This document shows, in pieces, positions 10,610 through 19,254 of a stretch of DNA of 64,000 nt (positions are counted from its first letter, which is position 1; the number at the start of each line of letters is the position of its first letter). Source of the DNA: Verrucomicrobiota bacterium JB024. GTDB taxonomy: Bacteria; Verrucomicrobiota; Verrucomicrobiia; Opitutales; Cerasicoccaceae. The stretch is from assembly GCA_030673825.1 (NCBI GenBank), contig JAUTCS010000075.1, positions 1 to 64,000 on the forward strand, written 5' to 3'. The translations under genes and the position numbers were made by a program. The notes below the pieces were generated by a model that saw nothing but the letters and a program-made list of their open reading frames with translations, did not search any database and had not been told where the DNA came from.

Positions 10610-11356
10610 TTACATCGCCATGCCGCCGTCAACCGTAAAAGTTTGACCGGTGATATAGCCCGCTTCCTCGGAGGCGAGGTAGGTGACCATGCTGGCGATT
10701 TCTTCGGGTTGTCCAAAGCGTTTGAGAGGCACGAGCTTTTTCGCGGCTTCGGTGACTTCCTCGTTCAGCGCGGCGGTCATGTCCGTGGCGATAAAGCCCG
10801 GCGCAACCGCGTTGACTGTGATGCCCCGGGAGGCGACTTCGCGGGCCATGGACTTGGTCAGGCCGAAAATGCCCGCCTTGGCGGCGGCATAGTTGACCTG
10901 GCCGGGATTGCCCATGATCCCAACGACCGAGGAAATATTAATGACGCGGCCCCAGCGCTTGCGGGTCATGGGGCGCAGCAGGCCCTTGGACCAGTAGAAG
11001 CAGCTGGAGAGGTTGGTCGAGACGACATCGCTCCAGTCCTCGTCGGTCATGCGCAGCATGAGCGTGTCGCGGGTGATACCCGCATTGTTGACGAGGATGT
11101 CCACGTTTTCGTGCTCCTTGAGGAGAGCTTCGCAGGCGTCGGCCACCATGGCCCCGTCGGAGACGTCCACGGCCAGGGCGGAGGCGCGGCCTCCGGCGGC
11201 CTTGATGGCCTCGGCGACGGCGCCGCAGGAGGATTCGTTACGGCTCACACAGACGACGAATACGCCCTCGGCAGCGAGGCTCTCGGCGATGGCGCGACCG
11301 ATCCCACGGCCCGCTCCGGTGACCACGGCCACCTTGTTCTCAAAAGTCAGATTCAT
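10610..11356 (-). CDS. fabG: 3-oxoacyl-ACP reductase
   Basis: A 248-aa short-chain dehydrogenase from the ATG at 11356 ([16 protein letters not shown]). The reading frame stays open upstream to 11452, but that extension is not family-like. Motifs: cofactor loop TGAGRGIG at residues 13-20, NNAG at 90-93, catalytic Asn115, Ser142/143, Tyr156 and Lys160 (YAAAK), and the C-terminal [14 protein letters not shown]. It reduces 3-oxoacyl-ACP with NADPH. It is first gene of the operon with acpP and fabF. Confidence 0.96.
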   Translation of the reverse strand: MNLTFENKVAVVTGAGRGIGRAIAESLAAEGVFVVCVSRNESSCGAVAEAIKAAGGRASALAVDVSDGAMVADACEALLKEHENVDILVNNAGITRDTLMLRMTDEDWSDVVSTNLSSCFYWSKGLLRPMTRKRWGRVINISSVVGIMGNPGQVNYAAAKAGIFGLTKSMAREVASRGITVNAVAPGFIATDMTAALNEEVTEAAKKLVPLKRFGQPEEIASMVTYLASEEAGYITGQTFTVDGGMAM

Positions 11357-11639
11357 TCGGGAAAAGGGTAAACAGGCGACAGTGCCCGCCCTGCCGGTCA
11401 ACGCAAGCAAAAATCTGCCCGTAAACTTTCCCCCCGCCGCCCCGGCACACATCTCCAGCTCTCATAAAAAGCGGCACAATCGCCCCGAAACGGGCTAAAA
11501 ACGGGCAAAAGGCAGCACAGCGGGGCCGTTTCGGCGGGTTTTTATGGGAAATACACCGGATGTCGTCTTCCGAAAAAACGCCGGAGCCACCCGCCCCGCA
11601 CCGCCCCACTCTGCACCGACCAACGGGAGACATCCCCCT

Positions 11640-11767
11640 GTTGTCATCCTGAGTAAGTCCGCTTTGCGGACGCATCGAAGGATCTCCTCGTCCGATCTGC
11701 TGGAGCGACTCGAAAAAGCCCACACCAGGAGATCCTTCGACTCGCTGCGCTCGCTCAGGATGACAAC
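11640..11767. repeat. Long inverted repeat, TGTCATCCTGAG type
   Basis: Left arm from 11640 (GTTGTCATCCTGAG ... CGAAGGATCTCC) and right arm from 11728 to 11767 (GGAGATCCTTCGA ... CTCAGGATGACAAC) are inverted copies with small differences in the middle. Together they form a stem of about 40 bp. This class of repeat is widespread in unrelated bacterial genomes. It lies in the 550-bp spacer between the divergent fabG and cls genes; the remainder of that spacer (11357-11639 and 11768-11906) shows nothing else recognisable. Confidence 0.8.
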
Positions 11768-11906
11768 GAGTGCGACCCTGACATAAGCTACCGCGCGGAC
11801 TTGGCGTGCTGCCCTGACTTTTCCGGGGACGCTCCAGTTAGACCAAACCGTTTATGCAGCGGTATAAGGGTTGATTTGTCCCAGGGCGTCCCCATAAAAA
11901 TGAGGC

Positions 11907-13367
11907 GTGGAATCCCAGCACGATTACGTCGTGGACATCTTCTTTCTCCTGCACTGGACGCTGGCCATCGCCGTCACGCTGCGGGTGATCATGCGCCGCA
12001 ATTCGGTCGGAGTGGCCCTCGCCTGGCTCACCCTGGTCTTTTTCCTGCCGATGGCCGGGTCGATCCTGTACATCATTTTCGGTGAGATCAGCGTCGGACG
12101 TGCCCGCACCAAGCGCGCCCTGCGGCTCATCCAGCCCTTCAAGCAGCTGATCAACGACCGGCGGCAGCGCTTCGACATCGACTGGTCGAAGCAGTCCGAG
12201 GCCGCCCTCCTGCTCTCCCGGCACGCCTACAACGCCGTCAATCTGCCCGTCCTCCCCGGTAACGACCTGGAGCTGCTCGACAATTGCCAGGACATCCTCC
12301 GGCGCATGATTCAGGACATCCAGCAGGCCACCCAACGCGTGCACATGGAGTTCTACATCTGGCACCTGGGCGGGATCGCCGACGAGGTCATGGCCGCCGT
12401 GATCGAGGCCCGCCAGCGCGGGGCGCATTGCCGCATCCTGCTCGACTCCATCGGCAGCCACGAGTTCCTCAAGAGCGAGCTGTGCCACAAGGCCCGCCAG
12501 GCCGGGGTCGAGATCGCCGAGGCCCTGCCCGTGCGCTGGCTGCGCAACTTTTACCGCCGCCAGGACCTGCGCCTGCACCGCAAGATCGTGGTCATCGACG
12601 GCGAAGTCGCCTACACCGGCAGCCTCAACCTGGTGGACTCGCGCCACTTCAAGACCAAGGCCGGGGTCGGCCAGTGGGTGGACAGCATGGTGCGCGTGCG
12701 CGGGCCGGTGGTCGAGGCGCTCGCGGTCGTCTTCCTGGCGGACTGGAGCATCGAGACCGGGATGAGCTTCGACCGGATCAAGGAAGAGGGCGGGCTCAAG
12801 GAGCTCGACGAGGCCGGGGACTCCTTCGTGCAGGTGGTGCCCTCCGGGCCGGGCTTTTTCAACCAGTCCAGCTACCAGAGCATCCTGACCGCCATTTACC
12901 TGGCGAAAAAGGAACTCGTCTTGACCACCCCGTACTTCGTGCCGGACGAGGCCGTGCAAATCGCGCTGGTCTCCGCCGTCATGCGCGGGGTCCAGGTCAC
13001 CCTCATCATGCCGGAAAAGGTGGACTCAAAGCTCGTCCACCACGCCAGCCGCGCGTACTTCGAGGAACTGCTGGAGGGCGGCGTGCGCATCGCGCTTTTC
13101 AAGGCCGGGCTCCTGCACTCCAAGACCGTCACGGTGGACGGCGAAATCGGCCTCATCGGCTCGGTCAACCTCGACCAGCGCAGCCTCTGGCTCAACCAGG
13201 AGGTCACCCTCTTCGTGTACGACAGCGCGTTCACCCAACGCCTGCGCAAGGTCCAGCAAAGCTACATCGACAACTCCGACATCCTCCACCTCGCCACCTG
13301 GAAGAAACGCCGCTTCCACCAGCGGTTACTGGAGAATGCACTGCGCCTCACCGGGCCGCTGCTGTAG
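11907..13367 (+). CDS. cls: Cardiolipin synthase (phospholipase D superfamily)
   Basis: A 486-aa protein with two N-terminal membrane helices (about residues 10-27 and 36-58), including the cls leader motif RRNSVGVALAWLTLVFFLPM. Two HKD phosphodiesterase motifs follow: H224-x-K226-x4-D231 (LHRKIVVIDGEVAYTGSLN) and H404-x-K406-x4-D411 (LHSKTVTVDGEIGLIGSVN). It joins two phosphatidyl units into cardiolipin at the inner membrane. The best start is GTG at 11907 (MESQHDYVVDIFFLLHW); a nearby ATG at 11900 is out of frame. It diverges from fabG. Confidence 0.94.
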   Translation: MESQHDYVVDIFFLLHWTLAIAVTLRVIMRRNSVGVALAWLTLVFFLPMAGSILYIIFGEISVGRARTKRALRLIQPFKQLINDRRQRFDIDWSKQSEAALLLSRHAYNAVNLPVLPGNDLELLDNCQDILRRMIQDIQQATQRVHMEFYIWHLGGIADEVMAAVIEARQRGAHCRILLDSIGSHEFLKSELCHKARQAGVEIAEALPVRWLRNFYRRQDLRLHRKIVVIDGEVAYTGSLNLVDSRHFKTKAGVGQWVDSMVRVRGPVVEALAVVFLADWSIETGMSFDRIKEEGGLKELDEAGDSFVQVVPSGPGFFNQSSYQSILTAIYLAKKELVLTTPYFVPDEAVQIALVSAVMRGVQVTLIMPEKVDSKLVHHASRAYFEELLEGGVRIALFKAGLLHSKTVTVDGEIGLIGSVNLDQRSLWLNQEVTLFVYDSAFTQRLRKVQQSYIDNSDILHLATWKKRRFHQRLLENALRLTGPLL

Positions 13368-13379
13368 GGAAGATGAATT

Positions 13380-13926
13380 TTACCACAAAGGCGCAAAGAC
13401 ACAAAGGTAAGAGCCTAATATTTAAGCAGGAGAAATCTATGAGCGGCAGGCTAAGTTTTTCGGGCATACTGATGTCTGTGCTCTTGGGAATGAGTTTACT
13501 TCCAAGCGGGTTGGCTGCGACCGAGGAATGGATCTCGTGTTCCTCGTATGCGATGAACGTCAAACTCGACCTTCGGCAGTACAAAAAGGGGGTGGATGAG
13601 TCCAAGGCTGGCTTCTTGTTGCTGGATGTAGATGTTGAGCACAAAAAGGCCCTGCTACTGCTGTATGATGAGACCAAAAAACAGACTTATTGTGGCTGGG
13701 TTAACGAAGCTATGTTTGTCGATTTCGCCACGGCGCTGACAGGCCGCTCAGGACTCAAATTATTAAAGGTTACAGAGAACTCTGCTACCTTTGAGGTACG
13801 CTTTGCGCGTTAATGGAGAGCTTTGGCAATCGGTATGCGCGCCGACATAATAACCGGATAACCGCAGTGACAGTTATCGTACGGTAAGGGCATCTTTCTT
13901 TGCGCCTTTGTGTCTTTGCGGTTAAC
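13380..13926. repeat. Word-type inverted repeats bracketing a single gene
   Basis: Left arm 13380-13410 is made of the words CACAAAGG, GCGCAAAGAC and ACAAAGG. Right arm 13894-13926 (CTTTGCGCCTTTGTGTCTTT plus GCGGTTAA) is the inverse with the same words in shuffled order. The pair encloses exactly one gene (13439-13813) of lower GC than its neighbours. Confidence 0.7.
13439..13813 (+). CDS. Small secreted protein of unknown function
   Basis: A 124-aa protein from an ATG preceded by a good Shine-Dalgarno (AGGAG, 13428-13432). Residues 1-26 form a signal peptide (basic start, hydrophobic core SFSGILMSVLLGMSLL, then SGLAA). The mature part is about 98 residues with two cysteines (in SCSSYAM and TYCGWV), which may form a disulfide, and alternating charged/hydrophobic strands. 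I do not recognise the family. Base composition is visibly lower in GC than the flanking cls and ABC genes, and inverted repeats bracket it on both sides, so acquisition by transfer is plausible. Confidence 0.75.
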   Translation: MSGRLSFSGILMSVLLGMSLLPSGLAATEEWISCSSYAMNVKLDLRQYKKGVDESKAGFLLLDVDVEHKKALLLLYDETKKQTYCGWVNEAMFVDFATALTGRSGLKLLKVTENSATFEVRFAR

Positions 13927-13943
13927 TAAAAAACACTTTTCCC

Positions 13944-14735
13944 ATGTCCACTGAACCGACACCGCTTTTATCCGTCGAGGGGCTGGCCGTCATGCGCGGC
14001 GACACCCACATCCTGCGCCGCATTGACTGGCGCGTCGAGCACGGGCAGCACTGGGCCATCCTCGGGGCCAACGGCTGCGGCAAGACTTCCCTGCTCTCCG
14101 CCATCACCGCGTACCTGACGCCCTCGTCCGGCGAAATCGTCTTCGAGGGCGACGCCTACGGCGAGACCGACTGGAACGACGTGCGCCTGCGCATCGGGAT
14201 CGTCAGCAACGCCCTCACCCGCCGCGTCCCGCCCGCCGAGAACGCCCTCACCACCGTGCTCTCCGGGGCGACCGCGCAACTCGGCTTCTGGACGCGGGAG
14301 AAGACCGTCCCGGTCGAGAAAGCGATGCGCTGCCTCGGCCAGCTCGGCGTGCGCCACCTGGCCGAACGCCGCTGGGAGGTGCTCAGCCAGGGCGAGCGGC
14401 AAAAGGTCTTCATCGCCCGCGCCCTCATGGCCGACCCGCGCCTGCTCATCCTCGACGAACCCTGCGCGGGGCTCGACCCGGTCGCCCGGGAGAACTTCCT
14501 CGCCCGCCTGCGCAAGCTCGCCGCCCGCCAGCGCGGGCCGGGGCTGATCCTCGTCACCCACCATGTGGAGGAGATTTTTCCCGAAATCACGCACGTGCTC
14601 GTGCTCAAAAAAGGCCGCGTCCTGGCCGCCGGACCGGCGGAGGAGGTGCTCTCATCTGAAACGCTCAGCGCTGCCTTTGGCGCTTCGCTGGCCCTGGAGC
14701 GTGACCGGCACGGACGCTGGCGCTTGCTGGCCTGA
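13944..14735 (+). CDS. ABC transporter ATP-binding protein (orphan)
   Basis: A 263-aa single ATPase domain: Walker A GANGCGKT (41-48), ABC signature LSQGERQKV, Walker B LLILDEPCAGLDP and the H-loop histidine in ILVTHHVEEI. Family resemblance is to ModF/YlmA-type cytoplasmic ATPases. No permease or binding-protein gene is adjacent, so its partner and substrate are unknown; it could act in trans or have a non-transport role. Confidence 0.92.
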   Translation: MSTEPTPLLSVEGLAVMRGDTHILRRIDWRVEHGQHWAILGANGCGKTSLLSAITAYLTPSSGEIVFEGDAYGETDWNDVRLRIGIVSNALTRRVPPAENALTTVLSGATAQLGFWTREKTVPVEKAMRCLGQLGVRHLAERRWEVLSQGERQKVFIARALMADPRLLILDEPCAGLDPVARENFLARLRKLAARQRGPGLILVTHHVEEIFPEITHVLVLKKGRVLAAGPAEEVLSSETLSAAFGASLALERDRHGRWRLLA

Positions 14736-14886
14736 GTGGCGAAGTCGCTCGTGCCCATGCGGATAGATTGAAAAAAAGCGCGTCCTTGGCATCACCCATG
14801 CTAATCTTTCGTGTGCGCAGAATTATTTTGCATAAGCAGAACTTTTTTGCGAACATGTTGGGTTTAATTTCGATCTAATAGCTCAG

Positions 14887-15153
14887 ATGAAGACCACAGA
14901 AGTCATTGTCCCCTGGAAGGGGGGACTGCACTTGAGACCGGCGGCGGACCTCGTGAATGCCGCCCGCGAGAGCACCTCGTCCATGACCCTGCGCCACGGC
15001 AGCAAACGCGCCAGCCTGCGCAGTATCGTCAGCCTCGTCACCCTCTGCGCGACCATGGGCACGCCGCTCGTACTGGAGGCCAATGGCGAGGACGAGGAAC
15101 GCGCCTCCCAGAAGATCGTCCAAATCTTCTCCCGCGACCACATCGAAGGCTAA
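14887..15153 (+). CDS. HPr-like phosphocarrier protein
   Basis: An 88-aa protein with the HPr active-site motif GLHLRPAA, phospho-acceptor His15 and the following Arg17. The central region SLRSIVSLVTLCATMGTPL replaces the usual regulatory-serine segment (KSILGVMSL) and keeps a serine there. In PTS systems HPr relays phosphate from enzyme I to sugar-specific EIIs. No ptsI or EII gene is in view, so this may be a regulatory (NPr-like) copy. The upstream 150 bp (14736-14886) is AT-rich and probably carries its promoter. Confidence 0.85.
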   Translation: MKTTEVIVPWKGGLHLRPAADLVNAARESTSSMTLRHGSKRASLRSIVSLVTLCATMGTPLVLEANGEDEERASQKIVQIFSRDHIEG

Positions 15154-15205
15154 GCCTGACTTGGCGAGCACGCGCACGAGAATCTTTACTTCAGTGCGTA
15201 ACAGC

Positions 15206-15414
15206 GGAAAGCATCGGGTAGCGATGCGGTGTGCTTAGCCGTGGTTTTCAACCCACGGTCTTTTGCGACGACGCAGAATTTACGTCGCGTCAGCGACGTT
15301 TGAAGACCTTCCGGAGAAACGTCGCAACGCGACGTCATGCTTTTCTTTGGTCTAAACCGTGGGTTGAAACCCACGGCTATCGATTAATCGTCGCTACGCG
15401 ACGCATCCACGCAG
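15206..15414. repeat. 210-bp composite palindromic repeat, copy 2
   Basis: This is the same ordered set of palindromes as at 5711-5920: GCATCGGGTAGCGATGC, the CCGTGG...CCACGG box, ACGTCGCGTCAGCGACGT, ACGTCGCAACGCGACGT, CCGTGGGTTGAAACCCACGG and a final TCGCTACGCGA box. Interior linkers differ more than the palindromes. It fills most of the spacer between the HPr-like gene and msrA. Confidence 0.85.
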
Positions 15415-15453
15415 GCGGACCTACACCGAAACTCCATGACATTTTCCCTTTGC

Positions 15454-16110
15454 TCACTCCAGACCAAGCTTCTTGAGCTTGGGGGCGATGACGACCTGGC
15501 AGTACGGGGCGGAGGAGTTGCGGTCGTAGTAGTCCTGATGGTAGCCCTCCGCCGGGTAAAAGGTCGTCGCCGGGGTGATCTCGGTCACGATGGGCTTGGA
15601 AAACTCGCCCAAGGCGTCGAGCTCGGCCTTGACCTTTTCGGCGGTCTCCTGCTGGGCCGCATCGAGGGTGAAAATGGCAGAACGGTACTGCGTGCCGGTG
15701 TCCGCGCCCTGGCGGTTGAGCGTGGTCGGGTCGTGCGCGGCGAAAAACAGCCCCACGAGCTGCTCATAGCTGACTTGATCCGGGTCGAAAGTCACGCGGA
15801 TGGCCTCGGCGTGGCCGGTCGTGCCCGTGCAAACCTGCTGGTAGGTCGGGTTGGGGACGGTACCGCCGATGTAACCGGATTCGACCCGGAGCACGCCCTT
15901 GATGCGTTCAAAGACGGCTTCGGTGCACCAGAAGCAGCCACCGGCGAAGATGGCCTGTTGGGCGTTGGCGGGGAGGTCGGTCATGGCGGTGTCAGGTTGA
16001 CGGGTGGAGGATGGCTCCTGTGCGCAGGCCGCGCTGAACACAGCGGCCAGCCCGAGGAGTGAGAGGGTGAAGAATCTCGCGGGGAACATGCCTGTCTGTG
16101 TCGCAATCAA
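15454..16110 (-). CDS. msrA: Peptide-methionine (S)-S-oxide reductase, exported
   Basis: A 218-aa MsrA with the catalytic motif GCFWC (nucleophile Cys59), GYIGG, TGHAEA and the C-terminal YHQDYYDRN. It reduces methionine-S-sulfoxide in damaged proteins. An N-terminal hydrophobic stretch ending FSAAC suggests export, possibly as a lipoprotein, so it would act in the periplasm; the lipobox is weak. Translation may begin at the second Met (16089, MFPARFF). It stands alone, between two repeat spacers. Confidence 0.94.
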   Translation of the reverse strand: MIATQTGMFPARFFTLSLLGLAAVFSAACAQEPSSTRQPDTAMTDLPANAQQAIFAGGCFWCTEAVFERIKGVLRVESGYIGGTVPNPTYQQVCTGTTGHAEAIRVTFDPDQVSYEQLVGLFFAAHDPTTLNRQGADTGTQYRSAIFTLDAAQQETAEKVKAELDALGEFSKPIVTEITPATTFYPAEGYHQDYYDRNSSAPYCQVVIAPKLKKLGLE

Positions 16111-16200
16111 GGCCGTTTCCTTTCAGGCGCAAGCGTGGCGGGCAAATTGCGTAACATCGGGCACTCACACCCCGTCGGCGTTATTCCGATTAAAATATGT

Positions 16201-16436
16201 AACCGCAGAGGCGCAAAGACGCAGAGAGCAACGGACAGTGGGCAAGCGTCCCGCGATGGGGAGCGTCCCGATGAGTGGAGAAGTGGCGAGGAGAGCTTTG
16301 ACTCAAAATACTCGGTGTGCGCCGTGCTTCTCGGTGTGCGCTGTGCCTAAAAAATCTTGAAACCTTTTTGCCGTGAGAGAACGCAATTGGCGTCACGATT
16401 GGCAGGACCACTCTGCGCCTTTGCGCCTCTGCGGTT
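16201..16436. repeat. 26-bp inverted repeat pair of the GCAAAG/GCAGAG word family
   Basis: The left arm 16201-16226 (AACCGCAGAGGCGCAAAGAC plus GCAGAG) and the right arm 16411-16436 match as an inverted repeat at 25 of 26 positions. Between them lie further related words (GGTGTGCGCCGTGCTTCTC). The pair occupies the 350-bp spacer 16111-16460 between the msrA start and the murJ stop, which otherwise holds no gene. Confidence 0.8.
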
Positions 16437-16460
16437 CAATGCTTCTCCTCTCCCCGGCTG

Positions 16461-18047
16461 CTACTTGTGCGACCGCCCCCGGCGCAGGATGAGCGACAAG
16501 AGCGCGTGGCGGTCCTCGAAACCGCTCACCCACAGTAGTCCGAAATACACTGCGGACGAGACCGGGATGATGCCGACCACCGCCAGCGTGTCGGCCCACT
16601 TGCCCGGTGGCACCCACTGGGACAGACCGCGCGAGAGCAGCCAGGTAACGAGCCCCATGCCTGCCGCCGCCAAGCAGATACGGATGAGCCCGCTGACCAG
16701 CCGCGCCCCGGAAAAGACCGCCAGCTTGCGCGGGAGGACCATGCCTAGCCCGACCGCCTGCACGGCGGCGGAAACAAGGTTGGCCACAGCGAGCCCGACC
16801 GTGCCGTACGGGAGCATCAGCGCCACGCTCAGCACGAGATTGACGATAAAGGACACCACCGCAATCCGCACCGGCGTGCGCGTGTCCTTCATCGAGTGAA
16901 AGCCCCGCGTGGCCATCGTCGCCAGCCCGTAGAAGGGCAGCGCGCAGGCGAACACCGCCAGCACCGGCACAGTCTTGTCCACGTCGAGGGCGTTGAAGCG
17001 CCCCCATTCGAAAAGCAACCCGAGCACGGGCGAGGCGAGCACGGCCAGCCCCACCGCCGCCGGGACGGTGATGGCAAGAATCAGACGCAGGCCCTCGCCA
17101 TAGAGCCGGACGATCCCGGCCTTGTCCCCGGCGGCGGCCAGCAGCGCCAGATTGGGAAAAATCACCGTCGCCACCGCGATGGCGAACACCCCCAGCGGCA
17201 GCTCCACCAGCCGGTTGGCCAGGTAGAGGGCGCTCACGCCGGTGTCGTTCAGCCCGAAAGCCAGCAGGCGAGAGACGAGGACGTTGACCTGCATGACGGC
17301 GGCCCCCGCCACGGCGGGGAGGAAAATCCGGTTCAGCTCGTGCAGCCGGGGCTCGTGGGTAAAGTCCATCCGCCCCTGCCAGCTCTCGCGCCACAGCGCC
17401 ACCATCGGCACCAGCAGCTGGACCGCCCCGCCGACGAGCACGCCCAGGCACAGCGCCAGGGCCAGCGGGTAGCCCTTCAGGCCCATCGCCCAGCCCCCGA
17501 TGAGCAGCGCGGCGATGAGCGCAAGGTTCAGCCAGACCGCCGTGAGCGCGTGCACGGCGAAGCGCTGGAGCACATTGAGCAGGCCGCCCATCAGTGCCGC
17601 CAGGCACACCAGCACCATGTACGGCAGCAGCAGCACGCCCATTTCGCAGCCCTTTTCCCACTGGATACGGTCCACGTTGAGCGCCTCGGCCAGCCCGGCG
17701 TGGCGCACCAGCGCCCAACCCAGCCCAAAGCCCGCCATGCCCACCGCCGTCAGGATGAGCAGCACGACCAGCGCCCGCGTCAGCACCCGGTTGGCAAAGC
17801 GGAAGGCCGGGCCCTTCCCGTCCTGCTTGAGCGCCTCGGAAAAGACCGGAATCAGCGCCGAACTGAGGGCCCCCTCCCCCAGCAACCGGCGGAAAAGGTT
17901 TGGCACGGTAAATGCAAAAATAAATGCTGAGGAGGTGGACGAAAGGCCTAAGAAGCCCATCATCAGGATGTCACGTAATAAACCCAACAGGCGAGAACCC
18001 AGCGTCGAAACTGATACTATAAGAATGTTTTGCAGGTTTTTCGCCAT
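16461..18047 (-). CDS. murJ: Lipid II flippase MurJ
   Basis: A 528-aa protein with about 14 transmembrane segments, starting MAKNLQNILIVSVSTLGSRL. Family signatures include LGLLRDILMMGFLG, FAFTVPNLFRRLLGEGALSSAL (broken here for length) and the central NRLVELPLGVFAIAV. It flips lipid-linked peptidoglycan precursor across the inner membrane. Length and topology are normal for the MOP-family flippase. It is divergent from pta with 59 bp between start codons. Confidence 0.95.
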   Translation of the reverse strand: MAKNLQNILIVSVSTLGSRLLGLLRDILMMGFLGLSSTSSAFIFAFTVPNLFRRLLGEGALSSALIPVFSEALKQDGKGPAFRFANRVLTRALVVLLILTAVGMAGFGLGWALVRHAGLAEALNVDRIQWEKGCEMGVLLLPYMVLVCLAALMGGLLNVLQRFAVHALTAVWLNLALIAALLIGGWAMGLKGYPLALALCLGVLVGGAVQLLVPMVALWRESWQGRMDFTHEPRLHELNRIFLPAVAGAAVMQVNVLVSRLLAFGLNDTGVSALYLANRLVELPLGVFAIAVATVIFPNLALLAAAGDKAGIVRLYGEGLRLILAITVPAAVGLAVLASPVLGLLFEWGRFNALDVDKTVPVLAVFACALPFYGLATMATRGFHSMKDTRTPVRIAVVSFIVNLVLSVALMLPYGTVGLAVANLVSAAVQAVGLGMVLPRKLAVFSGARLVSGLIRICLAAAGMGLVTWLLSRGLSQWVPPGKWADTLAVVGIIPVSSAVYFGLLWVSGFEDRHALLSLILRRGRSHK

Positions 18048-18106
18048 TGATCCTCGCAGCCTCCCACACTAGTGATAAACCCTTTCCCAACCAGAATTTC
18101 TTTACC

Positions 18107-19141
18107 ATGTCACTGATTAATCGCTTATCCGTTCGCTTGCAGAACCACCCCAAGCGCGTTGTCTACCCCGAAGGCACCGACCCACGCATCATTCAGGCCG
18201 CCCGGCAGTACGCCACCCGCGGACTGGGTGTACCGATCCTCTTGGGCGACCGAACGCGTATTAAAATCAACGCCGCCCGCCTCGACATCAAGCTCGATGG
18301 TGTCAAAATTATCGAGCCGGGCCGTTCCGACGAGCTGGAGGACTTCATGACGAAATTCCAGGGCCTGCGGCGCTTCCGCTCCCTGGACAAGCAGTCCGCC
18401 CGCGACTACGTCATGAACAACAATTATTTCGCCACCCTGATGCTGGCCACCGGCGCCGCCGATGCCATCGTCTCGGGGGCCACCATTACGGCCTCCAGCG
18501 CCCTGCGCCCGCTCTTCCAGATCATCCCGACGCAGGAGGGCGTGCAGACCGCTTCCTCCATGCTCATCCTGGAAAAGGAAGACTCGCGCCTGGGCATCGA
18601 AGGGGCGCTCTTCATGGCGGACTGCGGCGTCATCCCCGAGCCGACCTCCGAGCAGCTCGCGGACATCGCCTGCACGACCGCCGGGCTCGCCTGGCACCTG
18701 ACCAACGAGCGCCCGCGCGTGGCCATGCTCGCCTTTTCCAGTAAGGCCAACAAGGACAAGCACCCCTCCATCGCCCGGATGAAGGCCGCCACCTCCCTGG
18801 CCAAGGACAAGGCCCGCGACCACGACATGCCCGTCGAGATCGACGGCGAGCTCCAGGCCGACGCCGCGCTCGACCCATTCGTGGCCGAGCAGAAGGAGAT
18901 CGGCGGCTCCGTCGCCGGGCAAGCCAACGTGCTCGTCTTCCCCGACCTGAACAGTGGCAACATCGCCTCCAAGCTCGCCCAGATCGTCTCCGGCGCGCGC
19001 TCCTACGGGCAGATCATCACCGGCCTCTCCAAGCCCGCCGCCGAGATCAGCCGCGGTGCCAGCGCGCACGACATCTTCGGGGCCACAGTCATCGTCGCCG
19101 CCCAGGCGGTTGACAAGAAGTACCTCTACCCGAACGACTAG
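18107..19141 (+). CDS. pta: Phosphate acetyltransferase, catalytic domain only
   Basis: A 344-aa Pta catalytic domain from ATG 18107 (MSLINRLSVRLQNHPKRVVY). Motifs include LATGAADAIVSGAT, MLAFSSKAN and the C-terminal HDIFGATVIVAAQA. It interconverts acetyl-CoA and acetyl phosphate. This is the short form; the P-loop/DRTGG region found N-terminal in long Pta proteins is encoded by the next gene (19255). No ackA is in view. Confidence 0.94.
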   Translation: MSLINRLSVRLQNHPKRVVYPEGTDPRIIQAARQYATRGLGVPILLGDRTRIKINAARLDIKLDGVKIIEPGRSDELEDFMTKFQGLRRFRSLDKQSARDYVMNNNYFATLMLATGAADAIVSGATITASSALRPLFQIIPTQEGVQTASSMLILEKEDSRLGIEGALFMADCGVIPEPTSEQLADIACTTAGLAWHLTNERPRVAMLAFSSKANKDKHPSIARMKAATSLAKDKARDHDMPVEIDGELQADAALDPFVAEQKEIGGSVAGQANVLVFPDLNSGNIASKLAQIVSGARSYGQIITGLSKPAAEISRGASAHDIFGATVIVAAQAVDKKYLYPND

Positions 19142-19146
19142 CGAAG

Positions 19147-19250
19147 TTCTTCGTGCTTTGTTCTTGGTGCTTCGTGCCTGGCCTCAGGTACGAATGGACG
19201 GCGATAACCGCCCCGCCCAAAACAAAGAACCAAGAACCACAAACTTTCTC
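19147..19250. repeat. Inverted word repeat between pta and its regulatory partner
   Basis: Left words TTCTTCGTGCTTTGTTCTTG and GTGCTTCGTGCC (19147-19180) face right words AACAAAGAACCAAGAACCAC (19221-19240) in inverted orientation. It belongs to the same style of short-word repeats as other spacers. Confidence 0.55.
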
Positions 19251-19254
19251 CCCC

